Positions 20,411 through 31,800 of a stretch of DNA of 64,000 nucleotides are shown piece after piece (positions within the stretch are counted from its first letter, which is position 1; the number at the start of each line of letters is the position of its first letter). The notes under the pieces were generated by a model that had not been told where the DNA came from, did not search any database, and was given only the letters and a program-made list of their open reading frames with translations. Made by a program: the position numbers and the translations under genes. Source of the DNA: Isoperla grammatica (lineage: Eukaryota > Arthropoda > Insecta > Plecoptera > Perlodidae). The stretch is from contig OX246739.1 in the NCBI GenBank assembly GCA_945910005.1, forward strand, positions 41,344,201 through 41,408,200. Reading direction: 5' to 3'.

Positions 20411-21402
20411 ACCCCTATTCTGTAATTTCCCGAAATGGATCCGTGCCGATTCCAAAGCGGGTATATTAGTAGTTCCCATATCGGGCTTAGAGCGAAAATA
20501 AAAAAATAGCGATTCTATAGCGTAGTCCGATACGGGTAGGCCGATATGGGACTGCCGTGCCGTGCCGAGCCGAGCACATCACACAGAGACGGAGCTGCCG
20601 AAGTCGTAACCAATCAGAAACTCAGCTCTTCCGAGTGCTTCGCAGTTCGCACAAGTCATGTTGTGATCGTCTTTTGTTTTTGTTTATAAAATTATAACCT
20701 CAAAATGCCATCGACCGAAAACGTTGTTCAGTGTGGTTTTAAAACATACTAGGCCTAGTATTCTGCTGCCACTATGTGTACATATGAGTAGGACTAACGC
20801 TATGAAGGTCTAGGCCTAGACATACGACCTTTAGGGGAGGGGATATTTCGGCCTAGACCTGAATTGAATATTAATTTAAAGCTAAGTCAGTAAATACGTG
20901 TATAGTTTGACATAACCTCAACAAAATAATATTTAATACAGTAAATTATAGAAAATAATTTCAACTTACGACGTACAATATTTCCTCGTTAGAATCTAAA
21001 TCGTCTCCTAGTTTTCGCTGAAAACAAATGTCAATAAGCTAAACACAACGTTTAACACGCATATCGGCCTAGAAAGAGATGTTTGAACCACGCCAAAGCG
21101 AAACTTTTGACGGGAAGCAACCTCGCTAACCACTACGCTACGGACGGAAATGGAAATAGACGCGATATTTTTAAAAGCAATTTAATAGAAGAAATTACAT
21201 TAAAACTATTATTTTATGCTCAAACAAAATCTTGAATATCGGTTTCACGATGCAAAGAGGTGCTGTATCCATTCCGGGATTTACGGATCCATTCCAGGCA
21301 ATATTTGCCGGATTGGATTCAGAAAAAGTTACAAAATCGCTTTCGCCCGCTTTCGATCCATATCGGCCCGGATCCAAAACGGGATAGTTACAGAATAGGG
21401 GT
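20411..21402. mobile_element. 992-bp TIR transposon in MCM6 upstream region
   Basis: ACCCCTATTCTGTAA at the left and TTACAGAATAGGGGT at the right are perfect inverted repeats; weaker pairing continues inward (ATCC/GGAT and GCCGAT/ATCGGC words) over ~40 bp. Inside, the minus strand has an exon-like open segment (20968-21018) with a good acceptor and donor, encoding RKLGDDLDSNEEILYV. This may be a relic of a spliced transposase or captured gene. The target duplication is ambiguous because the flanks extend the palindrome. Confidence 0.7.
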
Positions 21403-21679
21403 CCAGGCCTTCCTATTATAAACCCACTGCCTCAACTTGAATGACAAAGGCACTCGGATACGAATGCTAAACCATTACGGAAAAAAATAGCTAAAAAGGC
21501 TATCTTCGAGGCAGCCAACAGGTGTCAACTGGTTTTTTCACTTTAGTTGAACTGGAAATGTCATACACCTAGCCCTAGGCTAAGCCTATAGGGGGAGGAA
21601 TGTCCATGGGCTATGCCCTATCTTATGGGAATCAGTCCCAACATTTCAACAGACGTTAAGTCAAATCCTGCAAAAACTT

Positions 21680-21763
21680 TGGTTTAAATTGCCTGTGGCT
21701 GGTGTGGAACCGGCGACCTTGTGAATTAGGAGTTTCACGGGTAACACATGACCCGCCTCTATT
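21680..21763 (-). repeat. tRNA-derived SINE, head region
   Basis: On the minus strand there is an A-box-like GGCGGGTCATGTGTTACC and a B-box-like GGTCGCCGGTTCCACACC. The words CTCCTAATTCACAAGGTCGC match the SINE at 62238. The body may extend left to about 21626. Confidence 0.5.
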
Positions 21764-22399
21764 AGACGACTTGAAAAAGATGTGAATCTTGAGCACAGCT
21801 GATCCTTGTTTGTTCTCACTTTTTTTGTGTATTCCTTGGTGAGATTGATTATGTGTCTGTCTAGTAACTTTTTTATTAGAAATAGGCCTATAACCTATGT
21901 TTTTTATAGTAAATTTTCTTTTTTAAAATACATCATTTTGACATTTGAATTACGTTCAATATGGCAATATGTCATACAAGCTTGAGCACAGTTGTTCGAA
22001 GCAGGCAGGGAGTGAGGTGTACCAATGTAAGTACCGGTAAATGAAAAACCCTAAAAGACACGGTTCAAATTATATACGTGAGATGATTCATCGGAAATAA
22101 ATTGGCAACATGCAACGGAGATGGAGCGAAGACAAATGAAGAAGGTAGAATTCTAGTAGAAAAATGCTTCCAGGAACATTTAACAACTGCTTTAAAATAA
22201 TATTGTATGTTAATATAATATTGTAACATAATTAAAATGAATAAGAAATGAACATTTCACAATAAAACTATGACTAGTAGGGGCTAATGCATATTTGGTG
22301 TTTCAAGTGAGTACAAGGCCACAAACAAGGATCAGCTGTGATAAGATATTTAGTATTTACCAACATTGAATCATACCTTGCTACCCTATTCATGGTTAC

Positions 22400-22828
22400 T
22401 AGGGCTGGGAGAAAATGGTTAATTTTGTAAACGTTTATTTTTCCGGGTTTTTTGCGTTTAAACATAACACCCCTACTGTTTACAAAATGATTTTAAAAAA
22501 CGAGTTAGGCCTATAATGTTTGCGAAAACACATGTTCAACGAAATAACACCGTTGATTTATTATAATATTCATTCGTGATAATATTCCCCGCCTTTGTGT
22601 CCAACTATCCACAGTCATTTTGACTCCACACACTAAGCTATGCCTTGTCGGCTCGTCGAAGAGCTGTGACATCCGAAAAATCTGTGAATTGGGTTTTGAA
22701 TAGGGGTATTGGGGGAGGGGGATTGGTCAGGCATGGTATAAGATATAGTTAAACATTTACAAATGTTTGTACACATATATTTTCGCGTGGGCGTTTACTT
22801 GTTTAAACGGTTAAATGACTCGGCCCTA
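22400..22828. mobile_element. hAT-like MITE, family shared with 31563-31881
   Basis: Starts TAGGGCTGGGAGAAAAT and ends GACTCGGCCCTA. The flanks ATGGTTAC (22392-22399) and ATAGCTAC (22829-22836) form an 8-bp target duplication with two differences. The copy at 31563-31881 is inverted relative to this one and shares both ends and internal words (CAACGAAATAACAC). Confidence 0.78.
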
Positions 22829-22836
22829 ATAGCTAC

Positions 22837-23762
22837 TACAACTGTTAATTTATATCATTAAAACTAGGCTACCAGTATTATTATTGATACAATACAGTTT
22901 AATGAGAGTGCCTTCCTGGTTATTTGTCACGATCTTGTTTGTACTTTGTAGCCTAGTTATTACAGGAAATGTGTGCTCATTTCCGTACCATACTCGCAAA
23001 ACTACCTTTTAAAATTAGGTAATAACTAATTAGTAAACATGTTGTAAGGCCATATGACATATTTTCAGTTGCGTGGTGTACATAATTTAATTGCCTCATT
23101 TGATATTGTTGGTATTTTGTCTTGGTATGTACTATGTACGCGCTGCGGAATAGTTCCTCGTATGTCGAGCAGCATCGGTGTTGCCGTGAGTGAGCCAAGC
23201 TTCAACTAACAAATCTGTCGAGTCTTGGAGCCGATTATAAGTTGCAACTTACCAGAACGTAATTCATAAATAAATCAAGCTGACAAAAGAGTCTCACATA
23301 AACAAAATCTGATGCTCAATACTAATGCACTTGAAACAAACTGAAAGAAACTGAAAATCTATTTCTGTTAAGGGTTGTTTGGACGTTAATAATAGGCCTA
23401 CGTAGATAGGTTCAGAATTTGTTATTATTTGTTATCACATAGATTCTTTTAAAATACAGCACAAAAGAAGGTTAACTTTACAAGTAGGCCTAGCACCTTT
23501 TCTGAGCTCCCACCACAAAACCCACTGTATCACTACCACTTCTAGACTTAATCGAATCAAATAGTAAATACAGTTTTTTGGTGCTTCTCCAGCATCAATT
23601 TCTCATAAATGGTCCTTGGAAACAAAAACAAACCATTGAACATTTTCAACATTGCAACAAAAATAAAAGTTTGAATGAAGAGTGTTGTTCTATCTAAGCT
23701 AGAACACATAACGAATAATGTTTGAAGCTGAATTGTGAAAGGGTTCTTATTGCATTTTGTAG
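22837..23762. other. Upstream region of MCM6 ORF
   Basis: AT-rich, no ORF of note. The last 16 bases (TATTGCATTTTGTAG) form a plausible splice acceptor at 23762. Confidence 0.35.
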
Positions 23763-23798
23763 GTAGCGTACCGACCAATACCCCAGCAGAAACTGGCC

Positions 23799-26291
23799 AT
23801 GGATGTTGGAGGGGTGCAGGCTGACGTCCGAATCAAGGATGACACGGCAATTAAGTACCAAAAACTATTCCAAGATTTCTTAGAAGAGTTCGAAGAAGAT
23901 CACACTGTAAAGTATTTGGAAACCGCCAAAGAACTGACAAATGCTGAGAGAAACACAATTGAAATAAATTTTGAGGATATTGAACGGCACAATCAGAGTC
24001 TTGCTTCGTACATTATTGAAGATTATTACAGAGCCTACCCATACCTTTGCCAAGCTCTGTGCAATTTTGCAAAAGATCATGGCAACTTAAAGACGGAGAA
24101 AGAATGTTATGTAAGTTTTGTAGATGTTCCAACAAGGCACAAAGTTCGTGAATTGACAACTGCTAAAATCGGAACATTGATAAGAATTTCTGGTCAGGTT
24201 GTTCGTACTCATCCCGTCCACCCAGAGCTAATTTCGGGAACTTTTGTGTGCCTCGACTGTCAGACTGTAGTCAAAGATGTCGAACAGCAGTTTAAGTTCA
24301 CACAACCCACCATATGTCGTAATCCCGTATGTGCAAACAGACGACGATTCATGTTGGACATTGACAAGTCACATTTTATTGATTTTCAAAAGGTCAGAAT
24401 TCAGGAGACGCAAGCGGAGTTGCCAAGAGGCTGCATTCCTCGCTGTGTGGAAGTAATCCTGCATGCAGAGTCAGTAGAAAGTGTGCAGGCTGGAGATCGG
24501 TATGATTTCACCGGAACTCTAATTGTTGTTCCGGATGTGAGTGTTTTATCATCTCCAGGACAACGAGCAGATACCAAGTCTCGCCATAAGACTGGGGAAC
24601 AGAGTGCTGAAGGCGTGCGTGGACTCCAAGCATTGGGCGTCAGAGAACTTCACTATCGTTTGGCTTTCCTGGCTTGCAGCATTCAGCCGACTAATCCTAG
24701 GTTTGGTGGACATCTTGACATGATGATGGAAGAGGTGACTGCAGAGAAGATGAAGGATCAGATGACTAACGCAGAATGGAACAAAGTCTACGAGATGAGT
24801 CGCGATAGAAATCTGTTTACGAATCTTACCACCAGTTTATTTCCCACAATCCATGGCTGTGATGAAGTAAAACGAGGGCTGGTTCTAATGCTGTTTGGAG
24901 GTGTTGCCAAGTCTACTCAGGAAGGCACGAGTCTACGTGGAGACATCAATTGTTGTATTGTTGGAGATCCCAGCACAGGAAAATCTCAGCTCTTGAAACA
25001 GGTTGCCGATTTCACTCCACGAGCCGTCTACACATCGGGCAAAGGTTCCAGTGCTGCTGGGTTGACTGCCGCTGTTGTGAAGGATGAAGAGTCTTTCGAT
25101 TTTGTCATAGAAGCAGGAGCATTGATGTTGGCTGACAATGGAGTGTGTTGTATTGATGAATTTGACAAGATGGATCCTAGAGACCAAGTGGCTATTCATG
25201 AAGCTATGGAACAGCAGACCATCTCGATTGCAAAAGGAGGAATCCGAGCCACTTTAAATGCACGCACGTCGATTTTGGCCGCATTAAATCCAATCAATGG
25301 TCGATACGACCGAGCCAAGTCGTTGCAACAAAATATTAATTTGACTGCACCTATCATGTCTCGGTTCGATTTGTTTTTCATACTTGTAGACGAGTGCAAC
25401 GAAGTGGTCGACTACTCGATTGCCCGCAAGATTGTAGACCTTCACAGCGACATCCAGGACTCTATAGAAAGAATTTATACTCTCGAGGAAATTTTACGAT
25501 ACATCACGTTCGCACGTCAGTTCAAGCCCGTCATCAGAGAAGAAGCAGCAGCCTTGTTGGTGGAGCAATACAGTCGCTTGCGTCAGAGGGACGGCACGGG
25601 TAACGTCAAATCTACTTGGCGCGTGACGGTCAGACAGTTGGAGAGCATGGTGCGCCTGTCCGAGGCGATGGCTAAAATGGAGTGCTCGGAGGATGTAACC
25701 ATCAAACATGTGAAGGAAGCTTACCGTCTTCTCAACAAGTCCATTATACGCGTGGAACAGCCGGACATCCACTTTGAGGACGATGTCGATGAACCCATGG
25801 AGTTAGATGCCGTTCCCAATGGACATGATGTGGAAATGAATGGACATGAAGTAAATGAAGAAGTAAATGGAGAAACAAATGGTGTGGAGAATGGAGGTGA
25901 TGTTGGCAAAGAGACCCAGTCTCAAGACGAATCTCAACCGCAGCCTCTATACAAGAAGAAATTAACATTGTCTTTTGACCAGTATAAGACAATAACAAAT
26001 ATGCTGGTATTTTATATGCGAAGTCAGGAAGGGATCGAAGAAGAAGGTAAAGATGATGGCATAAGGAAAAGCGAAGTGGTGAATTGGTATCTTGAACAGA
26101 TCGTGGGCGAAATTGAATCCGATGCTGAACTCATTGAACGAAAAGGTCTCATCGAAAAAGTTCTAGACCGTCTTATTTACCACGACCAGGTTATAATTCC
26201 TTTAGTTACGAGAACTGGATTAAAAGACAAGGACGATAGTCAGGATGATGATCCAAAGCTTGTTGTACATCCAAACTATACTGCAGATTAG
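23799..26291 (+). CDS. MCM6: DNA replication licensing factor MCM6
   Basis: A single uninterrupted ORF of 830 aa (human MCM6 is 821). MCM6 is one subunit of the MCM2-7 hexamer, the ATP-driven helicase loaded at nuclear replication origins. The N-terminal domain is followed by a zinc-binding segment (CLDC ... CRNPVC, ~residues 150-178). The AAA+ core has Walker [10 protein letters not shown] (~389), Walker [11 protein letters not shown] (~450) and the arginine-finger motif SRFD (~521). An acidic linker rich in NGHE/VNGE (~668-710) precedes a C-terminal winged-helix domain. The start MDVGG is the first ATG after the probable splice acceptor. No introns interrupt the coding region, but the reading frame is fully conserved and E2F-like sites lie upstream, so it reads as the functional gene rather than a dead retrocopy. 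Confidence 0.97.
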   Translation: MDVGGVQADVRIKDDTAIKYQKLFQDFLEEFEEDHTVKYLETAKELTNAERNTIEINFEDIERHNQSLASYIIEDYYRAYPYLCQALCNFAKDHGNLKTEKECYVSFVDVPTRHKVRELTTAKIGTLIRISGQVVRTHPVHPELISGTFVCLDCQTVVKDVEQQFKFTQPTICRNPVCANRRRFMLDIDKSHFIDFQKVRIQETQAELPRGCIPRCVEVILHAESVESVQAGDRYDFTGTLIVVPDVSVLSSPGQRADTKSRHKTGEQSAEGVRGLQALGVRELHYRLAFLACSIQPTNPRFGGHLDMMMEEVTAEKMKDQMTNAEWNKVYEMSRDRNLFTNLTTSLFPTIHGCDEVKRGLVLMLFGGVAKSTQEGTSLRGDINCCIVGDPSTGKSQLLKQVADFTPRAVYTSGKGSSAAGLTAAVVKDEESFDFVIEAGALMLADNGVCCIDEFDKMDPRDQVAIHEAMEQQTISIAKGGIRATLNARTSILAALNPINGRYDRAKSLQQNINLTAPIMSRFDLFFILVDECNEVVDYSIARKIVDLHSDIQDSIERIYTLEEILRYITFARQFKPVIREEAAALLVEQYSRLRQRDGTGNVKSTWRVTVRQLESMVRLSEAMAKMECSEDVTIKHVKEAYRLLNKSIIRVEQPDIHFEDDVDEPMELDAVPNGHDVEMNGHEVNEEVNGETNGVENGGDVGKETQSQDESQPQPLYKKKLTLSFDQYKTITNMLVFYMRSQEGIEEEGKDDGIRKSEVVNWYLEQIVGEIESDAELIERKGLIEKVLDRLIYHDQVIIPLVTRTGLKDKDDSQDDDPKLVVHPNYTAD

Positions 26292-26342
26292 CCTCACTAT
26301 CAAACAAGCCCCAAGATGAAATACATTACTTTTTAGACCCTA

Positions 26343-26348
26343 AATAAA
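26343..26348 (+). terminator. MCM6 polyadenylation signal
   Basis: AATAAA about 52 bases after the stop codon. A nearby GT-rich segment is not obvious, so the cleavage site is not placed. Confidence 0.5.
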
Positions 26349-27706
26349 TTACGTTCTAGTGTAACGATAGATACTAAGCTAAGTATACAGTGGAGGTCTA
26401 CGTAGCGTGATGCATGGATCTGAAAACTTACAGTACCTTACAATGCTAACTATGAAGTAAAATTCTAATTAAACCAGGTAGCCTATACGCCTGCATTTAA
26501 ATTCATGTTTTCTTCTAACATGTGGATTAGGTTCCCTCTGCCAAAATCAGTATTTTCACTTGGTTCCTCTTTGCAAGTGAGGGAACTATGCAGCATTGCA
26601 TATATGAGGGCATCCACCCTTTCAATTTCACAGAGGTGTGTCGCTTGGATATATTTTTCGGTTGGTTGCATTAGAAATTGCATTGTAAGCATTTCTATTG
26701 ATATTTATAATGTACTAGATGCATGCTAAAATTAATCTTATCTAAAATGTACATTACATTACAAAATATCTCTTTGCAACTAATGACAGATAAATGTAAT
26801 TGAAATACTGTAGACCTATGCAAGCAAAAAAGTAGGCCTACTCGGGATTTTTTTTTTTTTTTTTTTTTAGAACAAAACTAACAAACTCGATTTAAAAATT
26901 TTACAATCGGTTTCATAACCGCAGCAGACCTACCTTTCTAAATTCATCTTCTATGCATACTTTTTTCAACTTCTCATGGCAACAGGTTTCATCGTATTGT
27001 TGCTGGATCCTTGGCAACTTAATCACCAAACCCAAACACGCTTCAGGTACATAACGAATGCTGGCTCTACACCAGAGGGAGCGGAATTAGATAGTTAAAG
27101 GGATTCATTCATGAGTAGGCATATACACCAATCCTCATGTAAAAAATCTTAAGCGTTATCTTTGCTCGGAATTGAAACTAATGAATCTATAATGATGTCA
27201 GTCCAGATGAAAAAGTGTATGATTGAATCGATTGATTGATTGATAAGTTTCTGTATATTGTATTCATATATTTGTTTCATATATTTTAACTTTATACTGT
27301 GTAGTACTGTATTGAAGTAGTTTTTTAATAAAATTTATTTTATTTATATATGCAGTTTTGTAATTACTATATAGATACAGTAGAACAACCAACACATATT
27401 GCAATAATATATTTTCCGAGCAACCACAGTTCAGATTCCTTGTGGTGACCTGTGTCCACAAAGAGGGTCTTGTGCATATCTTCTGTCATCATATCTTTAT
27501 TCTCATTTCATAAGGCCATCATCTTGCCTCCTCTAATTTTCACATAATTCTTCTTGCACATAGGCCCCTACTTGCCAACCCTCTCTGCGACCATAATGCC
27601 CCACTATCCAATTGCATTCCCCTTATGACATTCCCGCTATGTGTGGGGTCTCATTTGAACTATGTATACTGAAAAAATGAGGCTGGCTAAAAAATTTTTG
27701 GTACTA

Positions 27707-27863
27707 CAGTAAAACTTCTTTCGAACTCTTGGGGGGCCAGAATATTATTTTGTTATGAAGAACATTTCTTTATAAAGATGGTACCTTTACAAGCATAAGA
27801 ATCTTTTGGGACCTCAAAAACAGTTTGTTGTATAGATCATTTTGTTATAAAGAAGTTTCACTG
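27707..27863. mobile_element. Small MITE (copy 2), TA-flanked
   Basis: CAGTAAAACTTCTTTCGAAC at the left and GTTATAAAGAAGTTTCACTG at the right are inverted repeats. TA lies directly outside both ends (27705-27706 and 27864-27865). 157 bp; related copy at 13737-13913. Confidence 0.8.
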
Positions 27864-28260
27864 TATCAGGTCCAAGAATCTACTTTTTCGGGTCTTGATC
27901 TGTTCATCCTCTGTGATCAAAGCATGGTGGGCAAAAAAAAGTTCTATGTATACTTTGGTAATTCTCAATTATTATTACATATTAATATATATTATGTAAT
28001 TGTAATACATAATACTAACATGTAATAATAATTTGTAGGAATCTGTGCTGTAGGCTGCACTGTACCGTGTACCGTATGTGGTGTGTCCCTCTTGAGGTGC
28101 CTACACAAGGTTTATTAGAGATAGAGAATAGAATGTTTGGTAAGGACATACGAGTTTTTAGATATTTTATTTGGATTATAGGGCGGATACACCTTTTACA
28201 TTTGTGTGTGTTATTTGTAAGAGGACTGTTGGTAGAACACAATCCCAGCATTTATTTTAT

Positions 28261-28388
28261 GACTGACTTAGGAAAACGTCTGGGAAGACGTAAGTCAAAA
28301 TTCCTGGTGACCTGTACTATCAAACGGTATCAAACCGGCAACCTCCCCAATACAAATACCGGTATCGTGTCTTGCCGCTGAGCCACCT
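28261..28388 (-). repeat. tRNA-derived SINE, minus orientation
   Basis: On the minus strand GGTGGCTCAGCGGCAAGACA (A-box region) and GCCGGTTTGATACC (B-box region) lie ~40 bases apart. The downstream body TTTTCCTAAGTCAGT resembles TTTTCCTCAGTCAC of the plus-strand copies at 58804 and 62238. Confidence 0.65.
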
Positions 28389-28663
28389 TTATCAGTGTAC
28401 TTAGATATAATCCAGTAGGCTACAGTCCATAGGAATGAGGAGTAAATTTCTTCTCTCTTATTTACTACCTACTCGTGTAAAAACCGTCAGCTGGGCGGTA
28501 CCCCTCGTGAAACGTCTCTATGTGCAGTCCTATTAAATTCAATATTATTTAAAGTGGCCCAGTGACAAAGAAAAACGTTACAACTTGCCAACCTCTGGAT
28601 TAGATTATTGAGTCGAGCCTCTTTAACTTATTCTTGTCTAAGGCCACTGTAGATTCAATTTGA

Positions 28664-28669
28664 TTTATT
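28664..28669 (-). terminator. Omega GST polyadenylation signal
   Basis: AATAAA on the minus strand about 65 bases beyond the stop codon. Confidence 0.5.
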
Positions 28670-28733
28670 ACGTTTATGAATGATACAATACTTGTTCATG
28701 ATTGCATTTAATGTCACACAAATACAATTTCTC

Positions 28734-28868
28734 TTATTGGGATTTTATAAGGAAATTATAATTGGGGTAGCCAGACCGACGCCCTTCAAGATATCTTGCA
28801 TGATTCTCTGGGGAGAGATAACTGACTTTTACAATATCTTCCTCCTTCATTGCTTTGGCCCATTCAAT
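28734..28868 (-). CDS. GSTO: GSTO exon 6 (C-terminus)
   Basis: After acceptor GATTCTAG, the exon encodes [20 protein letters not shown], then [19 protein letters not shown] and a TAA stop. The W..AM.ED..V...YL..E.H..FL pattern is the usual omega GST C-terminus. Phase 0. Confidence 0.9.
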   Translation of the reverse strand: MEWAKAMKEEDIVKVSYLSPENHARYLEGRRSGYPNYNFLIKSQ

Positions 28869-31800
28869 CTAGAATCAAAATGCACATATAAATCAGTTTG
28901 TAACCTGCCATTACCATTCAGCTATTAAAATGAAAGAATCAACAAATACATTTTCTAATAAAGAACCTGAAATACAACAATCTGAACTTCCAATATGTAT
29001 ATAATATAACACATGGCTCTCTCTCTCTCTCTCTCTCTCTCTCCAGAGGAGTTGTACCATAAATTGGTATGAACAAATTGGCAACTCTAGGATGAACACT
29101 CTATCTTGAACAGTGTTGGGGCGAGAACTTTTAAAAAGAACGCGTTCCCGAGAACGCGTTCTTTTTTTGTGAACTTTCCAACGAACTTACTCTTTTTTCA
29201 AATGAGTGAACTTGAACTTTCAAAAGTTCTTTTTGAGAACGAACTTTTCAATTTTAGAAAGTTCTTTTGAAAGTTCATTCTGTTCGATGATTGAGCATCT
29301 GTCAACGCGCCGTCGAGGAACACGCGAATCGTTTTCGGTTCTCCTTCAGCTGATTTTAAAAAGCTACCGGCCACCATTCATGGAGTAGAATTACATTCAA
29401 GTCTGGCCGTTCGAACTCTACCCACCACAAGATGTTAGATCACTCGGTCGAGATAAGTGGGTCTGCAAGTGCAAGTGCCCAATCACTATCACTAATTAAT
29501 CGATACACTAATCGCTATTTTCACATGTCTGTAATAATATTAACTGAAACAACAATACAATTATCCTTCCTTGAAGTTCTTAAGTTTTTTATTTCTACAA
29601 TGGTAGGCGCCTATAGCCCTACATCAGACACCTAATGCCAGCATTCAATATCTTACCTTAACATGCATGTTTTTCTTCCTATTTAAGCCATACAAGGCAA
29701 TCGATTATTCGCATGACTGTTAATACAATGTGGTGACACTTTTTTACAAAAGAACTTTTAAAAGAACTTAGTTCATATTTTAGACGAACTTGAACTTTTC
29801 AAAATTTTAGGTTTTGAAAAGAACTTGAACTTTATTAAAGTTCATTATTTGAGCTGTGAACTGAACTTTTAGAAAGTTCATTTAAAAAAAGAACTGCCCC
29901 AACACTGATCTTGAATTCCAATCATTTTTAGTTTCAAGGATACAGAAAGCTTAAACTACCATGTCAAACCTGACTGCGATATAAACCACAATTTAAAATA
30001 GTACCAATGAACGCAATCTTGCACATGGTTCGAAGGTTCCTGGTACCCATGTGTGAAGATGGCATAACATACAGAAAGAGTCCTGCTTCTATTCGACAAC
30101 ACGATAACAAATGATGGCCGAATAGACCAACCGCGGGCATATGAGAAGAAGAGAAGAAGATGGACCCTCCAGCTTTGTAAATTCTCTATGGGGAGGCGTA
30201 ACAAGTTCACATAGAGCGTTGCAAGCGATCCGGCCAACGGTCACTGAATATTAGATGTACACACAACTTTCAACAACGCGAATTTCAAAGTCTTTGGTAA
30301 GACTACTTGACTTCTTTGGAATAGATGGATATTATCCATATAATAATCAGTGCACTGGCTTCGAGAGAGGTTTTCGATGACTTCTAGCAGGCAGAGCTGA
30401 GTGGCCGGAACGCTCGAAGCACTGCAGTGTAGTCGTTTCTTGACCGCCACCCCATAGGATGAGCTAGTGGGTTGTTATACTGAAGCTAACTTGTTATTAT
30501 TGGTGTGTTATACAAATCATCAATTTTATTATGTGAGTGTTTGGCCCCAACATTCAAGGGGAGAGGTGTAGGCCACGATGTCAGACTCAATTCGTATGTT
30601 TAGGGCCACATGCATAATATTATAAAATGGAGAGGCACATACATTGAATGTTAAAGAATGTGAAAGGTGACTAAAAAAAAATAAACTAAAATGACATACC
30701 AGTCTCATGAATCTGTTTGTTGGAAGACAAAATTGGTCTCCTCCAAATATCTTCAACAGAGGGGCTCTTTCACACCATGGCCAAATCATAAGGTCTAACA
30801 TTCCTGGCTTTTCTCCAGAAAAGAATGGCTTGTTCCTTCTGACAAATTCAGCCTCAAATATGTCCATACCCTTCAGCATAGCTTCCATATGCTCCTTGTC
30901 CATCTTAGTGGGATCCATCAGCATTCCTGACATATTTGTTATTACCTATTAATTAATAAAAAATATGTGTACTTAGTAGATTACACAAGTTTATAAATTA
31001 CAGAGTCTATAGTTGATTTACCCAGTTTTCTGAGCTTTAATAAGTTAATGTCTAACAGTGATGGCACATAATAGTTAAAAATGATCTAGATTCAAATGTA
31101 AATATGTCAGTTCGTAGAACATATTTTAAGAAAAACTTTTACTAAAAGAAGGTACTGGCTGCCAGAGAGCTACAAACATTTAAAGCTCTCTTTTCAGCCC
31201 TGTGACGTCGTCACGGCTGGTATGTAGTTGCAATTACGCAGAGAGTGTACAATGTATCACATTGGCCAGCTGGCTAGCCAACTGACATAATCACGTTCGA
31301 GATGATACTGTACAAAAGTGGTCGTAAAATCAAAGAGGGCTTCATAATCATATCGAAGAAATGTTCTTGAGAATTTTAGTTGGAGTTTCGTAGTACCGTA
31401 CATAGAACTTTTTAATGCCATAGAAATGGTATTTTCTCTTCAACCTACACTGACGAAAATACCCTGTATTCCACAAAGCCCATAAGATTTTTGTATTATT
31501 AAGTGAAAACTGCTGCAATCACAAATTGAAAATTGGAACTTCTTAGTCAATTCATTGTATGCTAGGGCTGAGTCATGTGTTTAAAGTTTAAACATGTAGA
31601 CTATACGCTCGCACGAAAATATGCGTGTACACATTTTTGCGCACGGTTGTCGTGCCCCATTAGTCCCATTACACAAAAAATGGTGTGTATAATCAACAAT
31701 GAATATAATAAAATATAAAACAAACACATTAATGACGCGTTTATTCCATCCGTGTTATTTCGTTGAACATTTTTAGCAAAAATTCAAACAATTTTGTTTA

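Larger units (their letters stand above)
26349..28663. other. Intergenic region between MCM6 and the omega GST
   Basis: The two genes converge here. It contains a poly-T run (26848-26868), the MITE at 27707-27863, and the SINE head at 28261-28388. Around 27225-27243 is a short GATT repeat. No gene seen. Confidence 0.45.

Noticed and set aside
23799..26291. MCM6 as a processed pseudogene because it lacks introns
   Set aside because: The frame and all catalytic motifs are intact, and a plausible leader intron and E2F-type promoter are present.
30961..31085. GSTO exon 3 joined directly to exon 5
   Set aside because: The phases do not match (0 to 1) and would give a stop; the 64-nt exon at 31022-31085 resolves it.
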